Positions 8,516 to 17,273 are shown, counted from the first letter of the stretch. The stretch: DNA of 21,985 nucleotides from Acidobacteria bacterium UBA823 (GCA_002296225.1 DBHR01000072.1:1-21985), one strand, 5' to 3'. Notes: generated by a model from the sequence alone, not told the origin. Program-made: numbers and translations.

Positions 8516-8785
8516 TAGAGACCTCCCAACTGGCGGCCTGGAGCCGCTGCAGCGCGAGTATCATCATAACGTCAGTCAGTAGGCCATGGCTGCCTTATAT
8601 CATAAAAAATCTGTCTAAATTTCTGAGTTGTGGTAATCAGCCCTGAGCGCCCTTGCTGAAGTGCGCTTCGTGTCTGAAATCTGATTCGCGCAGCCCGAGA
8701 AGATTCCGTAACTCGCTGGCAGAGTGACATACTGCTGCGAGGTTCAGTTTTTCAGAAGAGCGCATTCCGCTCATCGGAGTAACGA
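8516..8785. other. Divergent intergenic region between the DUF1080 gene and yajQ
   Basis: This 270-bp stretch must hold promoters for two divergent genes. It contains an AT-rich patch near 8596-8625 (including TTATATCATAAAAAA), the likeliest promoter zone. I found no -35/-10 pair with acceptable spacing, no clear palindrome and no RNA gene. Confidence 0.4.
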
Positions 8786-9268
8786 ATGCCATCATTCGAC
8801 GTTGTCTCGCAGGTGGATAAGCAGGAAGTCACGAATGCCGTCGATCAAGCAAACCGTGAATTGGCTACGCGCTTCGATTTCAAAGGTACTAACGCCAAGT
8901 TCGACGTGGAGGACGATCAGATCACCATGCGGGCGCCGAACGAATTTCAACTCCGCCAGATGTATGACGTGTTAACGAAGCGCCTCGTCGGCCGCCAGGT
9001 CGACATTCGCTGCCTAAAGCTCGACGACCCACAAATCAACGTAAGCGAGGCCAGGCAACTCATTACCGTGCGTCAAGGCGTCGAGTCGGAGATGGCGAGG
9101 GAAATCGTTAAACTCATCAAAGCACCGAAACTCAAAGTGCAGGTCGCCATTCAGGGTAGCAAGCTGCGTGTGTCTGGCAAGAAGCGCGACGAACTGCAGC
9201 AGGTGATCGGCATGCTCAAAGAAGCCAAACTTGACCTGCCCCTTCAGTTCGAGAATTACCGCGATTAG
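8786..9268 (+). CDS. yajQ: YajQ family nucleotide-binding (cyclic di-GMP-binding) protein
   Basis: A 160-residue protein, the usual YajQ length, read essentially end to end: it starts MPSFDVVSQVDKQEV and includes ATRFDFKGT, DIRCLKLDDPQ, RQGVESEMAREIVKLIKAPKLKVQ, the SGKKRDELQQVI block and the terminal LPLQFENYRD. GGAG lies about six bases before the ATG. The fold is two RNP-like alpha/beta domains. Homologues bind c-di-GMP in Xanthomonas (XC_3703) and have been reported to bind tRNA/GTP, so the physiological role differs between species. It is a single gene flanked by divergent and convergent neighbours. Confidence 0.95.
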   Translation: MPSFDVVSQVDKQEVTNAVDQANRELATRFDFKGTNAKFDVEDDQITMRAPNEFQLRQMYDVLTKRLVGRQVDIRCLKLDDPQINVSEARQLITVRQGVESEMAREIVKLIKAPKLKVQVAIQGSKLRVSGKKRDELQQVIGMLKEAKLDLPLQFENYRD

Positions 9269-9321
9269 CGTGATTTACTCTTGGCTGTGAGTCGACGCAA
9301 CGACTATTCCATGTTGCTTTG

Positions 9322-10227
9322 CTACCAACTCACGTAGCGATACATCAGGCGGATCAGCTTGTAGGCCTCGGTCATGTTCCGCGCGTCGTACTCCACCGTG
9401 ATCCCATCAATTCTGCGTACGTTAGGGATCGCCTGGACGATGTCAGCTCGTGTCGTTGACGCCGAGCGTAGCCGGAATGTAATCGGTCCCCGGGTATCGA
9501 GGGGACGAGCAGCAGCGAGATCAGCAAGTGCCTCAAGTGTTGCTAAACGCAGCCGCGCCTTTACGTTGTCCGGATGGCGTAGTTTTGCCACTGAAGAACC
9601 GATTGCTTCCTTGGTAACGACCGTCCGGGTTGGAACCAGCGCGCTAAACTGCTTGGTGAATGCTAAGTCGCCGGCGGCAAGAATAACCGGGACGCCTTGG
9701 CTGCCTGCATAGAAGGCATTCAACCCACCTTCGCCCACTTCGGTGCCGTTCAGCCAGATTCCCTTCACCGATCCTGACCCGGTATGGGCGAGGAAGCCGT
9801 CTTCCGTGCCCGCGCGGGCGTGATAGCCGAGGAAGATGGCGGCGTCGAAGGAGTCGTCCAGTCCTTGTACCATTCCGAGCGGTTTTAGGTTGCCCTGGAT
9901 GTACTGCACCCGTGAATCCAGTCTGGTGTGCAGCAGATTCTGCATGTCGCCGTGCGAATCGTTGACCAGCACGTCGGCTGGGCCTCGCTCAAAGATCGCC
10001 GCGACAACCGCGTTGACCTCGTCGGTCATCAACTCGCGACCAAGCGCATAGTCCTTCCCGGAGGCATTCGTCATCCGGCCTGTGCCGATGCCCCCGATGC
10101 CTTCCATATCGACCGAGATGAAGACCTTGGGGATGTCTTGGGTCTGAGCGATGCCAACGGGGGTCACTACGCAGGCTGTGAGGGTCGCAATACATGCAAG
10201 GCGCGCGAGGTGTGGCTGCTTTGTCAT
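9322..10227 (-). CDS. Exported M55 family D-aminopeptidase (DppA-like)
   Basis: A 301-residue protein; the ATG at 10227 has CTGGAG 8 bases upstream. All catalytic positions of Bacillus subtilis DppA are present at a nearly constant offset: Asp40 and Glu42 in SVDMEGIGG (DppA Asp8, Glu10), His92 in NDSHGDM (His60), His136 in GYHARAG (His104), His148 in LAHTGSG (His115) and Glu166 in EVGEGGLNA (Glu133). DppA is a zinc-dependent decameric peptidase releasing N-terminal D-Ala or Gly, for example from peptidoglycan peptides. Unlike DppA, this protein has an N-terminal export signal (residues about 1-27). LTAC at 16-19 also resembles a lipobox, so a lipoprotein is possible. It follows the M14 peptidase gene by about 140 bp on the same strand, suggesting a joint role in wall or oligopeptide scavenging. 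Confidence 0.92.
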   Translation of the reverse strand: MTKQPHLARLACIATLTACVVTPVGIAQTQDIPKVFISVDMEGIGGIGTGRMTNASGKDYALGRELMTDEVNAVVAAIFERGPADVLVNDSHGDMQNLLHTRLDSRVQYIQGNLKPLGMVQGLDDSFDAAIFLGYHARAGTEDGFLAHTGSGSVKGIWLNGTEVGEGGLNAFYAGSQGVPVILAAGDLAFTKQFSALVPTRTVVTKEAIGSSVAKLRHPDNVKARLRLATLEALADLAAARPLDTRGPITFRLRSASTTRADIVQAIPNVRRIDGITVEYDARNMTEAYKLIRLMYRYVSW

Positions 10228-10366
10228 GGTTTTGACTCCAGAGGTCCGTCTTCGTCAATCGACGCCAAGTTCGTCCAGTGGGTACGCTCACCGATTCAAC
10301 TGTACGACCAACGGGTGGCCGCTTCGTTCGGCGAGAGGGAAATGCCGTGGAGAGGTGTCTCACCGC
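10228..10366. other. 139-bp gap between the M14 and M55 genes
   Basis: Noncoding spacer on the minus-strand path from the M14 to the M55 peptidase gene. I see no T-tract hairpin, no obvious promoter and no repeat, so co-transcription is possible but not shown. Confidence 0.4.
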
Positions 10367-12979
10367 CTACGGCACGCCTGCGCCCATCAGGGCGTTAAAG
10401 ACGAGCTTAAAGGTGCCGTGCGTTTGAGCCCGGTGCTGGGCCCGGAAACCGATCAAGACTACCCGGCCCTGTCCGTGCTGCACCGAGACCATGGCCGCTT
10501 TCTCTGCGATCGTATCTTCACCGAGGAGCCAACCACTCTGCAGGATGTCACGGTCGATGAAGGTGACGATTCGCTGAACCCGGTCATTGTGCGGAGTGGC
10601 CACGACCTCATAGACCTGATTGCCACCAAGAAAGGCGGCTAGACCATCGGCTGGCATGCCATAGGCCAGTGGGTTCGTATGATTAATATCAACCCTGAGA
10701 GTTGACCCAGGTGACCAAAATTCCGTCGACGACAATCCAGCCACAAGGTTGCGCACTGGCAAACGGAATTTCTGAATTGGCAGGTCTCCAGCTTGTGCAA
10801 ACGTGACGAGTGTCCCACCGTTGTTGACGAAGGCTTCGAGCGCGGCTACACCTTCGTCGCCGAAGCCGCTGCGGTAAGCTGGTGGGTAGTCCTCGGGTCG
10901 AGAGCCACTGCGGCCGCCGCCCTCGGACGACTCACCCGTCATGCGTGTGACACTGTCGGCCGGCAGGACGATCACGTCGTAGGCGTTCCTCAGGTTGCCC
11001 TCCGTGATCGCTGCGTCCATCAGCGTGTCGTAAGGGAACGCGAACGCTTCGAGCAGCCAGCGGGTCCAGCCCTCGTCCATGTTGCCGCCGTAGTAACGCT
11101 GGTACATCCCGATCCGATTCCGTTGTAACGGCTGGCTCACACCGGTCGCGTCGATGTCGAGCGCCGAAAAACTAACGCCCGTCGTTCGTGCGATCTCAGT
11201 GACGACGGTGCCGGTCGCTGAAGCTGGTACGATGAAGTCTCCCGCCTGGGCGCCTGCGTCCGAGTTCGTAACACGCCGCACCGCAATGTTCTCCGCCAAG
11301 AGCAGGTTAGCGGCTTTGAAGCTATCGTTCAGCCGCCCATCGAGAACATAACCGAATTGGCCCTGGACGACCGCGCCTGCGGGAGTGAGCAGTTCGTCAA
11401 CGGTTGCGAGTGCGGTGTCGACGACCGAGTCGGCCGGGTCCACGCGCACACCCATGAACTCCGCCATCGTGTCGGTGGACATGTCGTAGGGCCGGATCGG
11501 ATTGCCGTCGCGGTCGCGCGTGTAGGTGTTGTCGGGATAGAACGTTCGGCCGAGCAGCCAACGGATGACGCCTCGCTTCGGCTGAGCCATTGAGACGACA
11601 AACGACCCCGCGCCGTAGACACGGCCTTCGTGGGTAAACTCGCTCGGCGCCTGGTGCACGTCGATGCCCTGTCCGAGCAGCCTGTTTACCATCTTGGTCG
11701 CCGTCAGCGGGTCATGCTGGTCGGCTGGGATGACGAATACGGCCGGTGACATCGAGCTGCCGCGTTCGATCTGGCGAGATGCCTTCTGGTAGGCGTTGCG
11801 GAGTACCGTGGCTCGATGCCGAGCTGCGATGTCCAACGCTGCCACCGCAGCGATCTTTTGCTGCTCGACGATGTCGCGGACGTGCCACCAGCCGCCTTGC
11901 CAAGGGTTCGGGAAGGTGGTTTGTGCCTCGTACTCTGGTAAACCCCGAGAACCATTGAGCTGATCCGGGTGAACGAACAACGGTGTTGCCAGACGGGCGC
12001 TGGCCGACTCGGTCAGCATGCCAGCGATGTTGTGAAACGGGGTAATCCAATGGAAGCCGAAGTGTCCCCACCCAGAGTAAACGGCGGCGTTCACGACACC
12101 ATCCTTGCCGGCCTCTTCCTCCTTGTAGGCGATGTGCGCGCCGTACCAGCTCATCTCACGCCACACCAATGGGTCGGCCGATGGGCGGAGTGGTTCGGCG
12201 TAGGGTGGCACGTAGATCCGCGCACCGTAGGCACCCATCTGGTGATGGTCGATGTAGGCCTGTGGAATCCAGTCGCGGAACAGAATCTTGGCACCATACT
12301 GCGATTCAACCGTGTTCTGTTGGAACGCGTCACGGTTGTTGTCGTGACCGATGTAATGGTGATACAGCCACGGGAGGCCGACACCCTCGTAGTCCGTGCC
12401 GACGTTTTCGTTGTACCAATCGACGATCATGATCTCGCCGTCGGGGTTAAAGCATGGGATCATGATCGCGATCGTTTCGTCGAGGATTCGCGTTATTTCG
12501 TCGTCGGTGCGTGTGACGAGGTCATACATCAGTTCGGCGGCCATCTGGCTTGCGCCAACCTCGGATGAATGCAGTCCCATCGACTGAACGATAACGGCCT
12601 TGCCGTCCGCGATCGCCCGCTCGATGTCCTGCTCCGACGCACCGCGCGGGTCGCTCAGCGTAGCGTTCATCTGGCGTAGGTCTTCGAGATGAGCGAGATT
12701 ATCCGGCGAGGAGATAAAGAGGGCCAGGAATGGGTTGCCGAGTGTCGTCGGTCCCATATGCACTACCTCGAGTCGTGCACTTTGACGCCCCAGGAGCTCG
12801 TAATACTCGACCAGCTTGTCCCAGCGAGCCAACTTGCGGTCGGCACCCATCTGAAAGCCGAAGAACTCTTCCGGTGACGGGATGCTCTGGCCGAGGGCGA
12901 CCTCTGGCCGTAGTCCTATTACGGTCGTCAACACGATTAGGACGACCGCGAACCGTGGTCGGAATCGATGCGACGTCAT
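10367..12979 (-). CDS. Exported M14 family zinc carboxypeptidase with C-terminal amidotransferase-like domain
   Basis: A protein of 870 residues from the ATG at 12979. AAAGGAG (12994-12988) lies eight bases upstream and overlaps the longer TTG-start reading at 13000, which is therefore rejected. The N-terminus is a signal peptide (RFRPRFAVVLIVLTTVIGL, cleavage near ALGQ). The M14 catalytic domain shows the zinc ligands in GLHSSEVGAS (His137, Glu140) and IDHHQMG (His245/246), plus MIPCFNPDGE and NNRDAF. TESASARLATPLF carries a candidate catalytic Glu. The later part (about 640-870; YDVIVLPADSV, AFVNNGGTLVTFAQAGDLP) looks like the class I glutamine-amidotransferase-like fold often appended to bacterial M14 proteins. 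The domain assignment of the C-terminus is inference. Role: exported carboxypeptidase acting on peptides. Confidence 0.9.
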   Translation of the reverse strand: MTSHRFRPRFAVVLIVLTTVIGLRPEVALGQSIPSPEEFFGFQMGADRKLARWDKLVEYYELLGRQSARLEVVHMGPTTLGNPFLALFISSPDNLAHLEDLRQMNATLSDPRGASEQDIERAIADGKAVIVQSMGLHSSEVGASQMAAELMYDLVTRTDDEITRILDETIAIMIPCFNPDGEIMIVDWYNENVGTDYEGVGLPWLYHHYIGHDNNRDAFQQNTVESQYGAKILFRDWIPQAYIDHHQMGAYGARIYVPPYAEPLRPSADPLVWREMSWYGAHIAYKEEEAGKDGVVNAAVYSGWGHFGFHWITPFHNIAGMLTESASARLATPLFVHPDQLNGSRGLPEYEAQTTFPNPWQGGWWHVRDIVEQQKIAAVAALDIAARHRATVLRNAYQKASRQIERGSSMSPAVFVIPADQHDPLTATKMVNRLLGQGIDVHQAPSEFTHEGRVYGAGSFVVSMAQPKRGVIRWLLGRTFYPDNTYTRDRDGNPIRPYDMSTDTMAEFMGVRVDPADSVVDTALATVDELLTPAGAVVQGQFGYVLDGRLNDSFKAANLLLAENIAVRRVTNSDAGAQAGDFIVPASATGTVVTEIARTTGVSFSALDIDATGVSQPLQRNRIGMYQRYYGGNMDEGWTRWLLEAFAFPYDTLMDAAITEGNLRNAYDVIVLPADSVTRMTGESSEGGGRSGSRPEDYPPAYRSGFGDEGVAALEAFVNNGGTLVTFAQAGDLPIQKFRLPVRNLVAGLSSTEFWSPGSTLRVDINHTNPLAYGMPADGLAAFLGGNQVYEVVATPHNDRVQRIVTFIDRDILQSGWLLGEDTIAEKAAMVSVQHGQGRVVLIGFRAQHRAQTHGTFKLVFNALMGAGVP

Positions 12980-13043
12980 GGGGTTCACTCCTTTAGACAA
13001 CGCTAACGGCGACGCTCTTGGGGCGGCCGGGCGTTCGAGAGTA

Positions 13044-13769
13044 TCACGCGGCTGGTGGTGGCGTGCCCGCCAGTCCAGGGTAGATCCGCTTCATATCTGG
13101 ACGCTCCGTCGCGACGTAGTGCACCCAGACGTAGGCGTGGTTAAACAGTGCTAGGAGGAGCCCTGCCGCTGAAGCGTACCAAAGACCGGGAAGCCACGCT
13201 ATGAGCAGACCGAATACGTACATGCCGTTCCGGGTAAAGCGGAAGATGCCTTGGTTCACCAGCGGTCGAGAGCGGTAGGATGAATCAAAATGGTCAAGTC
13301 CCAGCGCGCGCCGGAAGGTGAAGTAGCGCTGGACTGAGTAGAAGAGATACACAACGGGAACAGCCGTGACGACGGCCAGTATGCGCAAGGCGCTCACATC
13401 GAGAGGGACCGTATTTCGATTGGCCGCGGCAAGCACGACGACGGTCGTGAGCCGACTTAGCACGAGAATGGCGAATCCGCTGGCATACAAGGGAAAGGCG
13501 CGGTCGCCGAAGCAGCGGGTGAGCAGCGACGCGTGCAGTTCCATCCTCCAGCAAAACCAGACGTAGCCCTGATGAGTGATGGCGAGGATGACCGCCAGCG
13601 CCATCCAAACGGGCGTGGCAAGGCCGAAGAGAGCGCCTACCCGAAACGCGTCGGCGCGCACTGCCGGCCCAAGCCCGCCGAGCAGCATGAGGAGCAGTAG
13701 GAGATGGAGCCATTGTCGCTCGAAGATGTAGGCCAAGGCGAGCCGGTCAGCCGGTTGCGCGGAGGTCAT
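13044..13769 (-). CDS. Integral membrane protein, isoprenylcysteine / phospholipid methyltransferase-like
   Basis: 241 residues from the ATG at 13769. A longer reading from 13916 would overlap the end of the upstream ubiD-family gene by 92 bp and adds a polar, non-conserved 49-residue extension, so the shorter start is preferred. Around six hydrophobic segments are visible (for example WLHLLLLLMLLGGLG, FGLATPVWMALAVILAI, ILAVVTAVPVVYLFY, MYVFGLLIAWLPGLWY). The C-terminal part, RPLVNQGIFRFTRNGMYVFG...ERPDMKRIYPG, resembles the cofactor-binding end of ICMT/PEMT methyltransferases (pattern: G-x-(F/Y)-R-x-x-R-N-x-M-Y, then a late E-R). Substrate unknown. It begins 56 bp after the UbiD-family gene and may be co-transcribed with it. 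Confidence 0.7.
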   Translation of the reverse strand: MTSAQPADRLALAYIFERQWLHLLLLLMLLGGLGPAVRADAFRVGALFGLATPVWMALAVILAITHQGYVWFCWRMELHASLLTRCFGDRAFPLYASGFAILVLSRLTTVVVLAAANRNTVPLDVSALRILAVVTAVPVVYLFYSVQRYFTFRRALGLDHFDSSYRSRPLVNQGIFRFTRNGMYVFGLLIAWLPGLWYASAAGLLLALFNHAYVWVHYVATERPDMKRIYPGLAGTPPPAA

Positions 13770-13824
13770 CGCCACCGCTTCGATGGATCGTGCTGCATCA
13801 TTCAGGTGATGACAAGGGGAACGA

Positions 13825-15624
13825 TTAATCCAAATGGCCCCGTTCGGCGTCGCCCATTTCGATGCCGCCTGAGGGAAAGTATTCTTTCCATCGTCGGGTG
13901 ACCGTTGCTGCGACATCTTCGCGACAGGTGAGCTCTTTTGGGAATCCCGGCTTAAGCCGTGCGTCGATCATAATCGGCGCCGAATGAGCCAGATGATTCC
14001 GGACGACCTGCGTTGCTGCGGCATGGATGTCTGCCGCCGGCTCGAAGCGGGTGAAAGTCGTCCAGAGGAAATTGATGATGCTCTTGGCGGCTCGCCTTGG
14101 CTCATCGGTGACTATGATGAGCGGCCATTTGGCAAATGCCGGGTGTGAGGCAATTCTGGTGGCGACGTCGGGCTCCGCCTGCCGCGATGGTGCACCGATG
14201 ACGAGGCAGCCGCTGCAGAAGACCTGAACGTCGAAGATTCCCTGCGGCAACTCGGACGCTGCAAATGTGCTCGGTAGCTTACGCACCGGGTCTCCGAGGC
14301 CAAGCCAGACCCCCTTCGAGCCGCGGTTCACCTCCAATCCAGTGTAATCGAGCGTATCCATTGAAAGGTTCGAGAAGACGTAGAGATCAGTCTCGGGATT
14401 GGTTCTGGCGAGGATATGCTCGAGCGTGGCTGGAAAGTCCTTCAGGTCGACCGGCCGATCGGTGACGAGCAGGAACTTGGTCAGCGACAACTGGCCCTCG
14501 CCGAGAATCCTAAACGCACTCGCCATCGCTTCTCGCGCGTAGCGCTGCTTGACGACAGCTGCTGCGAGTGGGTGGTAGCCGGTCTCTCCGTATGACCACA
14601 GTTTCTCGACGGCTGGCATCACGACAGGAAATATGGGTGAGAGAAGCTCCTGCAGGAGATCGCCGATGAAGAAATCCTCCTGCCTCGGCTTTCCGACTAC
14701 GGTAGCCGGGTAGATTGCGTCCCGGCGACGCGCCATCGTGCGCACCTTGAAGACAGGGTAGTCGTGTTCTAGCGAGTAGTATCCGTAGTGGTCCCCAAAC
14801 GGGCCTTCGGGCTTTCGCTCTCGAGGTGGCACTTCGCCGATCAACGCGAACTCCGCGTTCGCCACGAGCGGATGGGGCCATGGACCGTTGGCAAGTCGCA
14901 GCCGCTCGCCGCCAATGAGCGAGGCCAGTATCAGTTCTGGCACGTTCTCGGGCAGTGGTGCGACGGCCGACAGGATGAGGGCGGGTGGCCCGCCAAGAAA
15001 CACAGTGACCGGCAGCGCGTCGCCGCGCGACTCCGCGACGTCATAGTGGAATCCGCCGCCCTTTCCGATTTGCCAGTGCATGCCGGTCGTCCGTTGACCG
15101 TGGACGTGCAGCCGGTACATCCCGAGGTTGTGGCCGCGGCCGTCGGGATGCTGCGTAAACACCAACGGGAGGGTGATGAACGGACCGCCGTCGTCGGGCC
15201 ATGTCGTCAGTGTCGGCAGCCGTTCGAGATGGACGTCGTCGGTGACGACCTCGGTGACCGGGCCGCCCCGGCCTTGCTTCAGGCCGACCTTCATTAGTTC
15301 GACCCCAAGGTCGCGGGCTGCCCAGAGCTTGGTCGGTGTTGGCGGGAGGATTGTTTCGAATAGTCGGACCAGCCGCTGGATCAGGCGATGCGGACGTTCG
15401 CCGAACGCCAGTTCCGCGCGGTGTGCGGTACCGAAAAGATTCGTGACGAGCGGAAATTCAGCACCGTCGACCTGCGTGAACAGTAGAGCCGGACCGCCTG
15501 CGGCGATGACGCGACGATGAATCTCTGCGGCTTCGAGGTAAGGGTCGACACGGGCCGTGATTTCGACGAGGTCACGATCGTGCCGGAGGCGCTCGATGAA
15601 GGCGCGGAGATCTGGGAAGGGCAT
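13825..15624 (-). CDS. UbiD family prenylated-FMN-dependent decarboxylase
   Basis: A 599-residue protein with an ATG at 15624 and no strong Shine-Dalgarno. UbiD signatures: NLGMYRLHVHGQRTTGMHWQ (about 166-185; Mn/prFMN phosphate-binding Asn and His region), then EGPFGDHYGYY with Glu273 and Asp278, the acid pair matching Fdc1 Glu277/Glu282 and the EGPYGD of E. coli UbiD, and VVGKPRQEDFFIGD further on. The family reversibly (de)carboxylates unsaturated or aromatic acids (e.g. 4-hydroxybenzoates) using prenyl-FMN made by UbiX; no ubiX gene is in the window. At 599 residues it is longer than E. coli UbiD (about 497), with extra sequence at the C-terminus. No quinone-biosynthesis genes adjoin, so I do not call it ubiD in the ubiquinone sense. 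Confidence 0.9.
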   Translation of the reverse strand: MPFPDLRAFIERLRHDRDLVEITARVDPYLEAAEIHRRVIAAGGPALLFTQVDGAEFPLVTNLFGTAHRAELAFGERPHRLIQRLVRLFETILPPTPTKLWAARDLGVELMKVGLKQGRGGPVTEVVTDDVHLERLPTLTTWPDDGGPFITLPLVFTQHPDGRGHNLGMYRLHVHGQRTTGMHWQIGKGGGFHYDVAESRGDALPVTVFLGGPPALILSAVAPLPENVPELILASLIGGERLRLANGPWPHPLVANAEFALIGEVPPRERKPEGPFGDHYGYYSLEHDYPVFKVRTMARRRDAIYPATVVGKPRQEDFFIGDLLQELLSPIFPVVMPAVEKLWSYGETGYHPLAAAVVKQRYAREAMASAFRILGEGQLSLTKFLLVTDRPVDLKDFPATLEHILARTNPETDLYVFSNLSMDTLDYTGLEVNRGSKGVWLGLGDPVRKLPSTFAASELPQGIFDVQVFCSGCLVIGAPSRQAEPDVATRIASHPAFAKWPLIIVTDEPRRAAKSIINFLWTTFTRFEPAADIHAAATQVVRNHLAHSAPIMIDARLKPGFPKELTCREDVAATVTRRWKEYFPSGGIEMGDAERGHLD

Positions 15625-15668
15625 AACGGCCGAGCGATTGTAACCCGGTCGCTGGGACTGGCTCGGCA

Positions 15669-15689
15669 GCAGGCTCCTTTCTAGCCTGC
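15669..15689 (-). terminator. Hairpin between the 441-aa unknown gene and the UbiD-family gene
   Basis: GCAGGCT (15669-15675) pairs perfectly with AGCCTGC (15683-15689) around a 7-nt loop. It sits in the 181-bp gap between two minus-strand genes, 45 bp before the UbiD-family start. No T-tract follows on the minus strand, so it may be a weak terminator or a leader hairpin. Confidence 0.3.
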
Positions 15690-15805
15690 GCGCCCAATTG
15701 GGGTCCGGATGGTCGGATCCGAATGATGGCTGTCCGATTCTTTCGTCCTGACCGGCTGTTGAATTTCGCTCAGCTGTTCCTCCCGCCTTGGTCCTTCTCC
15801 TCGGT

Positions 15806-17131
15806 TCACGCGTCCGATGCCTCTCTCTTGAGCTGGCGCAGCGCTGCGGCGAACGCCTGGCGGCCCGTCTGCGGGTCGTAAACGATAGCTGGCATCAAGC
15901 GCCCGCGGATCGTGTCAGGGTTAGTGCGCGCGTAGGTCATGAGCGTCGTGGCCAACTTCGTCTTTGATTCCATCTTTGCGTCGTCGTGGGATTGTCCGGT
16001 GAGCAGGTCGTTGAAGTTCAGTGCCCACGGGTGTTTCCAGAGTAGTGCGTCGACGATCGTTCCCTTGAGTACGTTCTGAGCAAAATTGAAGAAGAACGAA
16101 AACGGCGAAAACGTGCGTTCGGATGGGCGGCAGCCTTCAAATTCGGCGATCAGGTCGTGGCAGTACGTGTGGAACACCTCGCGAATCTCCCTCCGGTCTG
16201 TGTCGGCGGCGGCGGCGAGCGACGATGGCGGCGAAGCGCCGACAAAAGCCCTGACATCCGGCGACAAGCCTAATAGCATCGCTTCGACCACGGCCCGCCG
16301 TGCGCGGCGGTCGGTGTCGCCAGTGCGCAGGCGCGAATACTCCTGCATCACCGTTGCCAGCGCGTAGCACACCCATGGATAGTCTGCAACGTTGTCGTCG
16401 CGCATGAGGACTGTGTCGCGCCCATAGGGTGCCTCGAAGCCGAACCGCAGATGACAGCCCATGCTCGCCGCATGTACGACACTGATCTTCAACTGGTGGA
16501 TTTGATTAAGGGTCCGCACCCGCCGAAGTAGAGTGACGTAACCCTCTTCATTGGCCTCGTAATGAGACGTGGCGATTAGGAGTAAGGTCTCGGCGTTGTC
16601 GACGAACGGCTGACCACTACCATGCGGGCCTTGGAGAGAGCTCAGTAGCCGATTTAGTCTGTCGAGGTTGTCGTCAGGATCACCGGCATCCCAGATTCTC
16701 AATGACAGTAGACCAAGTAGATACACGAAGTAGTAGTCCAGGAGGATGGCGATGGAAGTCTGATCGGGACGATGGCTACCCCGGTGGTCACTCATGTAGT
16801 CGAGGACGTTGACCGGGAGGCTTTCCCGGTTGACCTTGCCCGCCTTTCCGTCCCAGTCGTGGAGTGCGTGAAACCCTTCGCGCCGAGTACGATTATCGAG
16901 GACCTTGACGACGTCGTTCAGGTCGAGGGTCTGGCTGCCGGCCTTCCAGACATTGGCGCGCATACTGTTTCGCAAGCGCGACAGTGCCGTGCGAAGGTCG
17001 GCCGATGTCGTGAGGTCGGACGAGATCTCCTGTCGGAATGGGCCGCTTAACCGCGTTTCCAGGAGGGCGCACGCGTCGTTGAACCCGACGGTTGACGTGG
17101 AGTTTAGGCCGTCGTCTCGTTGGCTCGGCAT
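15806..17131 (-). CDS. Conserved-looking protein of unknown function (441 aa)
   Basis: I do not recognise a family. The reading begins GTG-ATG (17134, 17131); the ATG is taken as start, with no good Shine-Dalgarno. The protein is soluble and largely helical in appearance, Arg/Asp/Leu-rich. One hydrophobic stretch (ILLDYYFVYLLGLLSLRIW, about 128-146) could be a buried helix or a single membrane segment. Other visible features are HYEANEEGYVTLLRRVRTL (about 190-208), DYPWVCYALATVMQEYSRLR (about 251-270) and SPFSFFFNFAQNVLKGTIVDALLWKHPW (about 343-370). No catalytic motif, metal cluster or signal peptide is evident. GC-rich codon use matches its neighbours, supporting a real gene. It is transcribed divergently from the GntR regulator, so it may share the intergenic operator region. 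Confidence 0.7.
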   Translation of the reverse strand: MPSQRDDGLNSTSTVGFNDACALLETRLSGPFRQEISSDLTTSADLRTALSRLRNSMRANVWKAGSQTLDLNDVVKVLDNRTRREGFHALHDWDGKAGKVNRESLPVNVLDYMSDHRGSHRPDQTSIAILLDYYFVYLLGLLSLRIWDAGDPDDNLDRLNRLLSSLQGPHGSGQPFVDNAETLLLIATSHYEANEEGYVTLLRRVRTLNQIHQLKISVVHAASMGCHLRFGFEAPYGRDTVLMRDDNVADYPWVCYALATVMQEYSRLRTGDTDRRARRAVVEAMLLGLSPDVRAFVGASPPSSLAAAADTDRREIREVFHTYCHDLIAEFEGCRPSERTFSPFSFFFNFAQNVLKGTIVDALLWKHPWALNFNDLLTGQSHDDAKMESKTKLATTLMTYARTNPDTIRGRLMPAIVYDPQTGRQAFAAALRQLKREASDA

Positions 17132-17238
17132 CACGCGAACGGCGTGTTATCGAATCTTTCTGCTCATCCCTTCGGGTGTTTGTGACGGTAGCGTCGAAGG
17201 GACTTCCACGGGGAAAGCCTACCCGAGGCGGGCCAAAT

Positions 17239-17267
17239 TTGCATATTTTGACCAGCTGGTATATTGT
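17239..17267 (+). promoter_or_regulatory. Candidate promoter of the GntR-oxidoreductase operon
   Basis: TTGCAT (17239-17244) and TATTGT (17262-17267) are separated by 17 bp in the most AT-rich part of the divergent spacer. Both are partial matches to sigma-70 hexamers (3/6 and 4/6). The -10 would lie inside the palindrome at 17257-17273, which would make operator binding block initiation. Confidence 0.35.
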
Positions 17268-17273
17268 ATACCA
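17257..17273. promoter_or_regulatory. Perfect GntR/FCD-type operator palindrome
   Basis: TGGTATATTGTATACCA is a perfect inverted repeat, two 7-bp arms (TGGTATA / TATACCA) around a 3-bp TTG centre. GntR-family regulators of the FadR/FCD branch bind palindromes of the type TGGT-N-ACCA or TTGTATACAA. The site lies about 60-77 bp before the ATG of a GntR/FCD gene, so autoregulation of that gene and the oxidoreductase genes behind it is a strong inference. I found no second copy in the window. It lies about 125 bp before the divergent gene at 17131 and could also affect it. Confidence 0.8.

Noticed and set aside
12980..13000. TTG start of the M14 peptidase at 13000
   Set aside because: The extra codons contain the Shine-Dalgarno AAAGGAG of the ATG at 12979.
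13770..13916. N-terminal extension of the methyltransferase-like membrane protein
   Set aside because: It overlaps the UbiD-family coding end by 92 bp and encodes polar residues unlike the family; the ATG at 13769 fits better.
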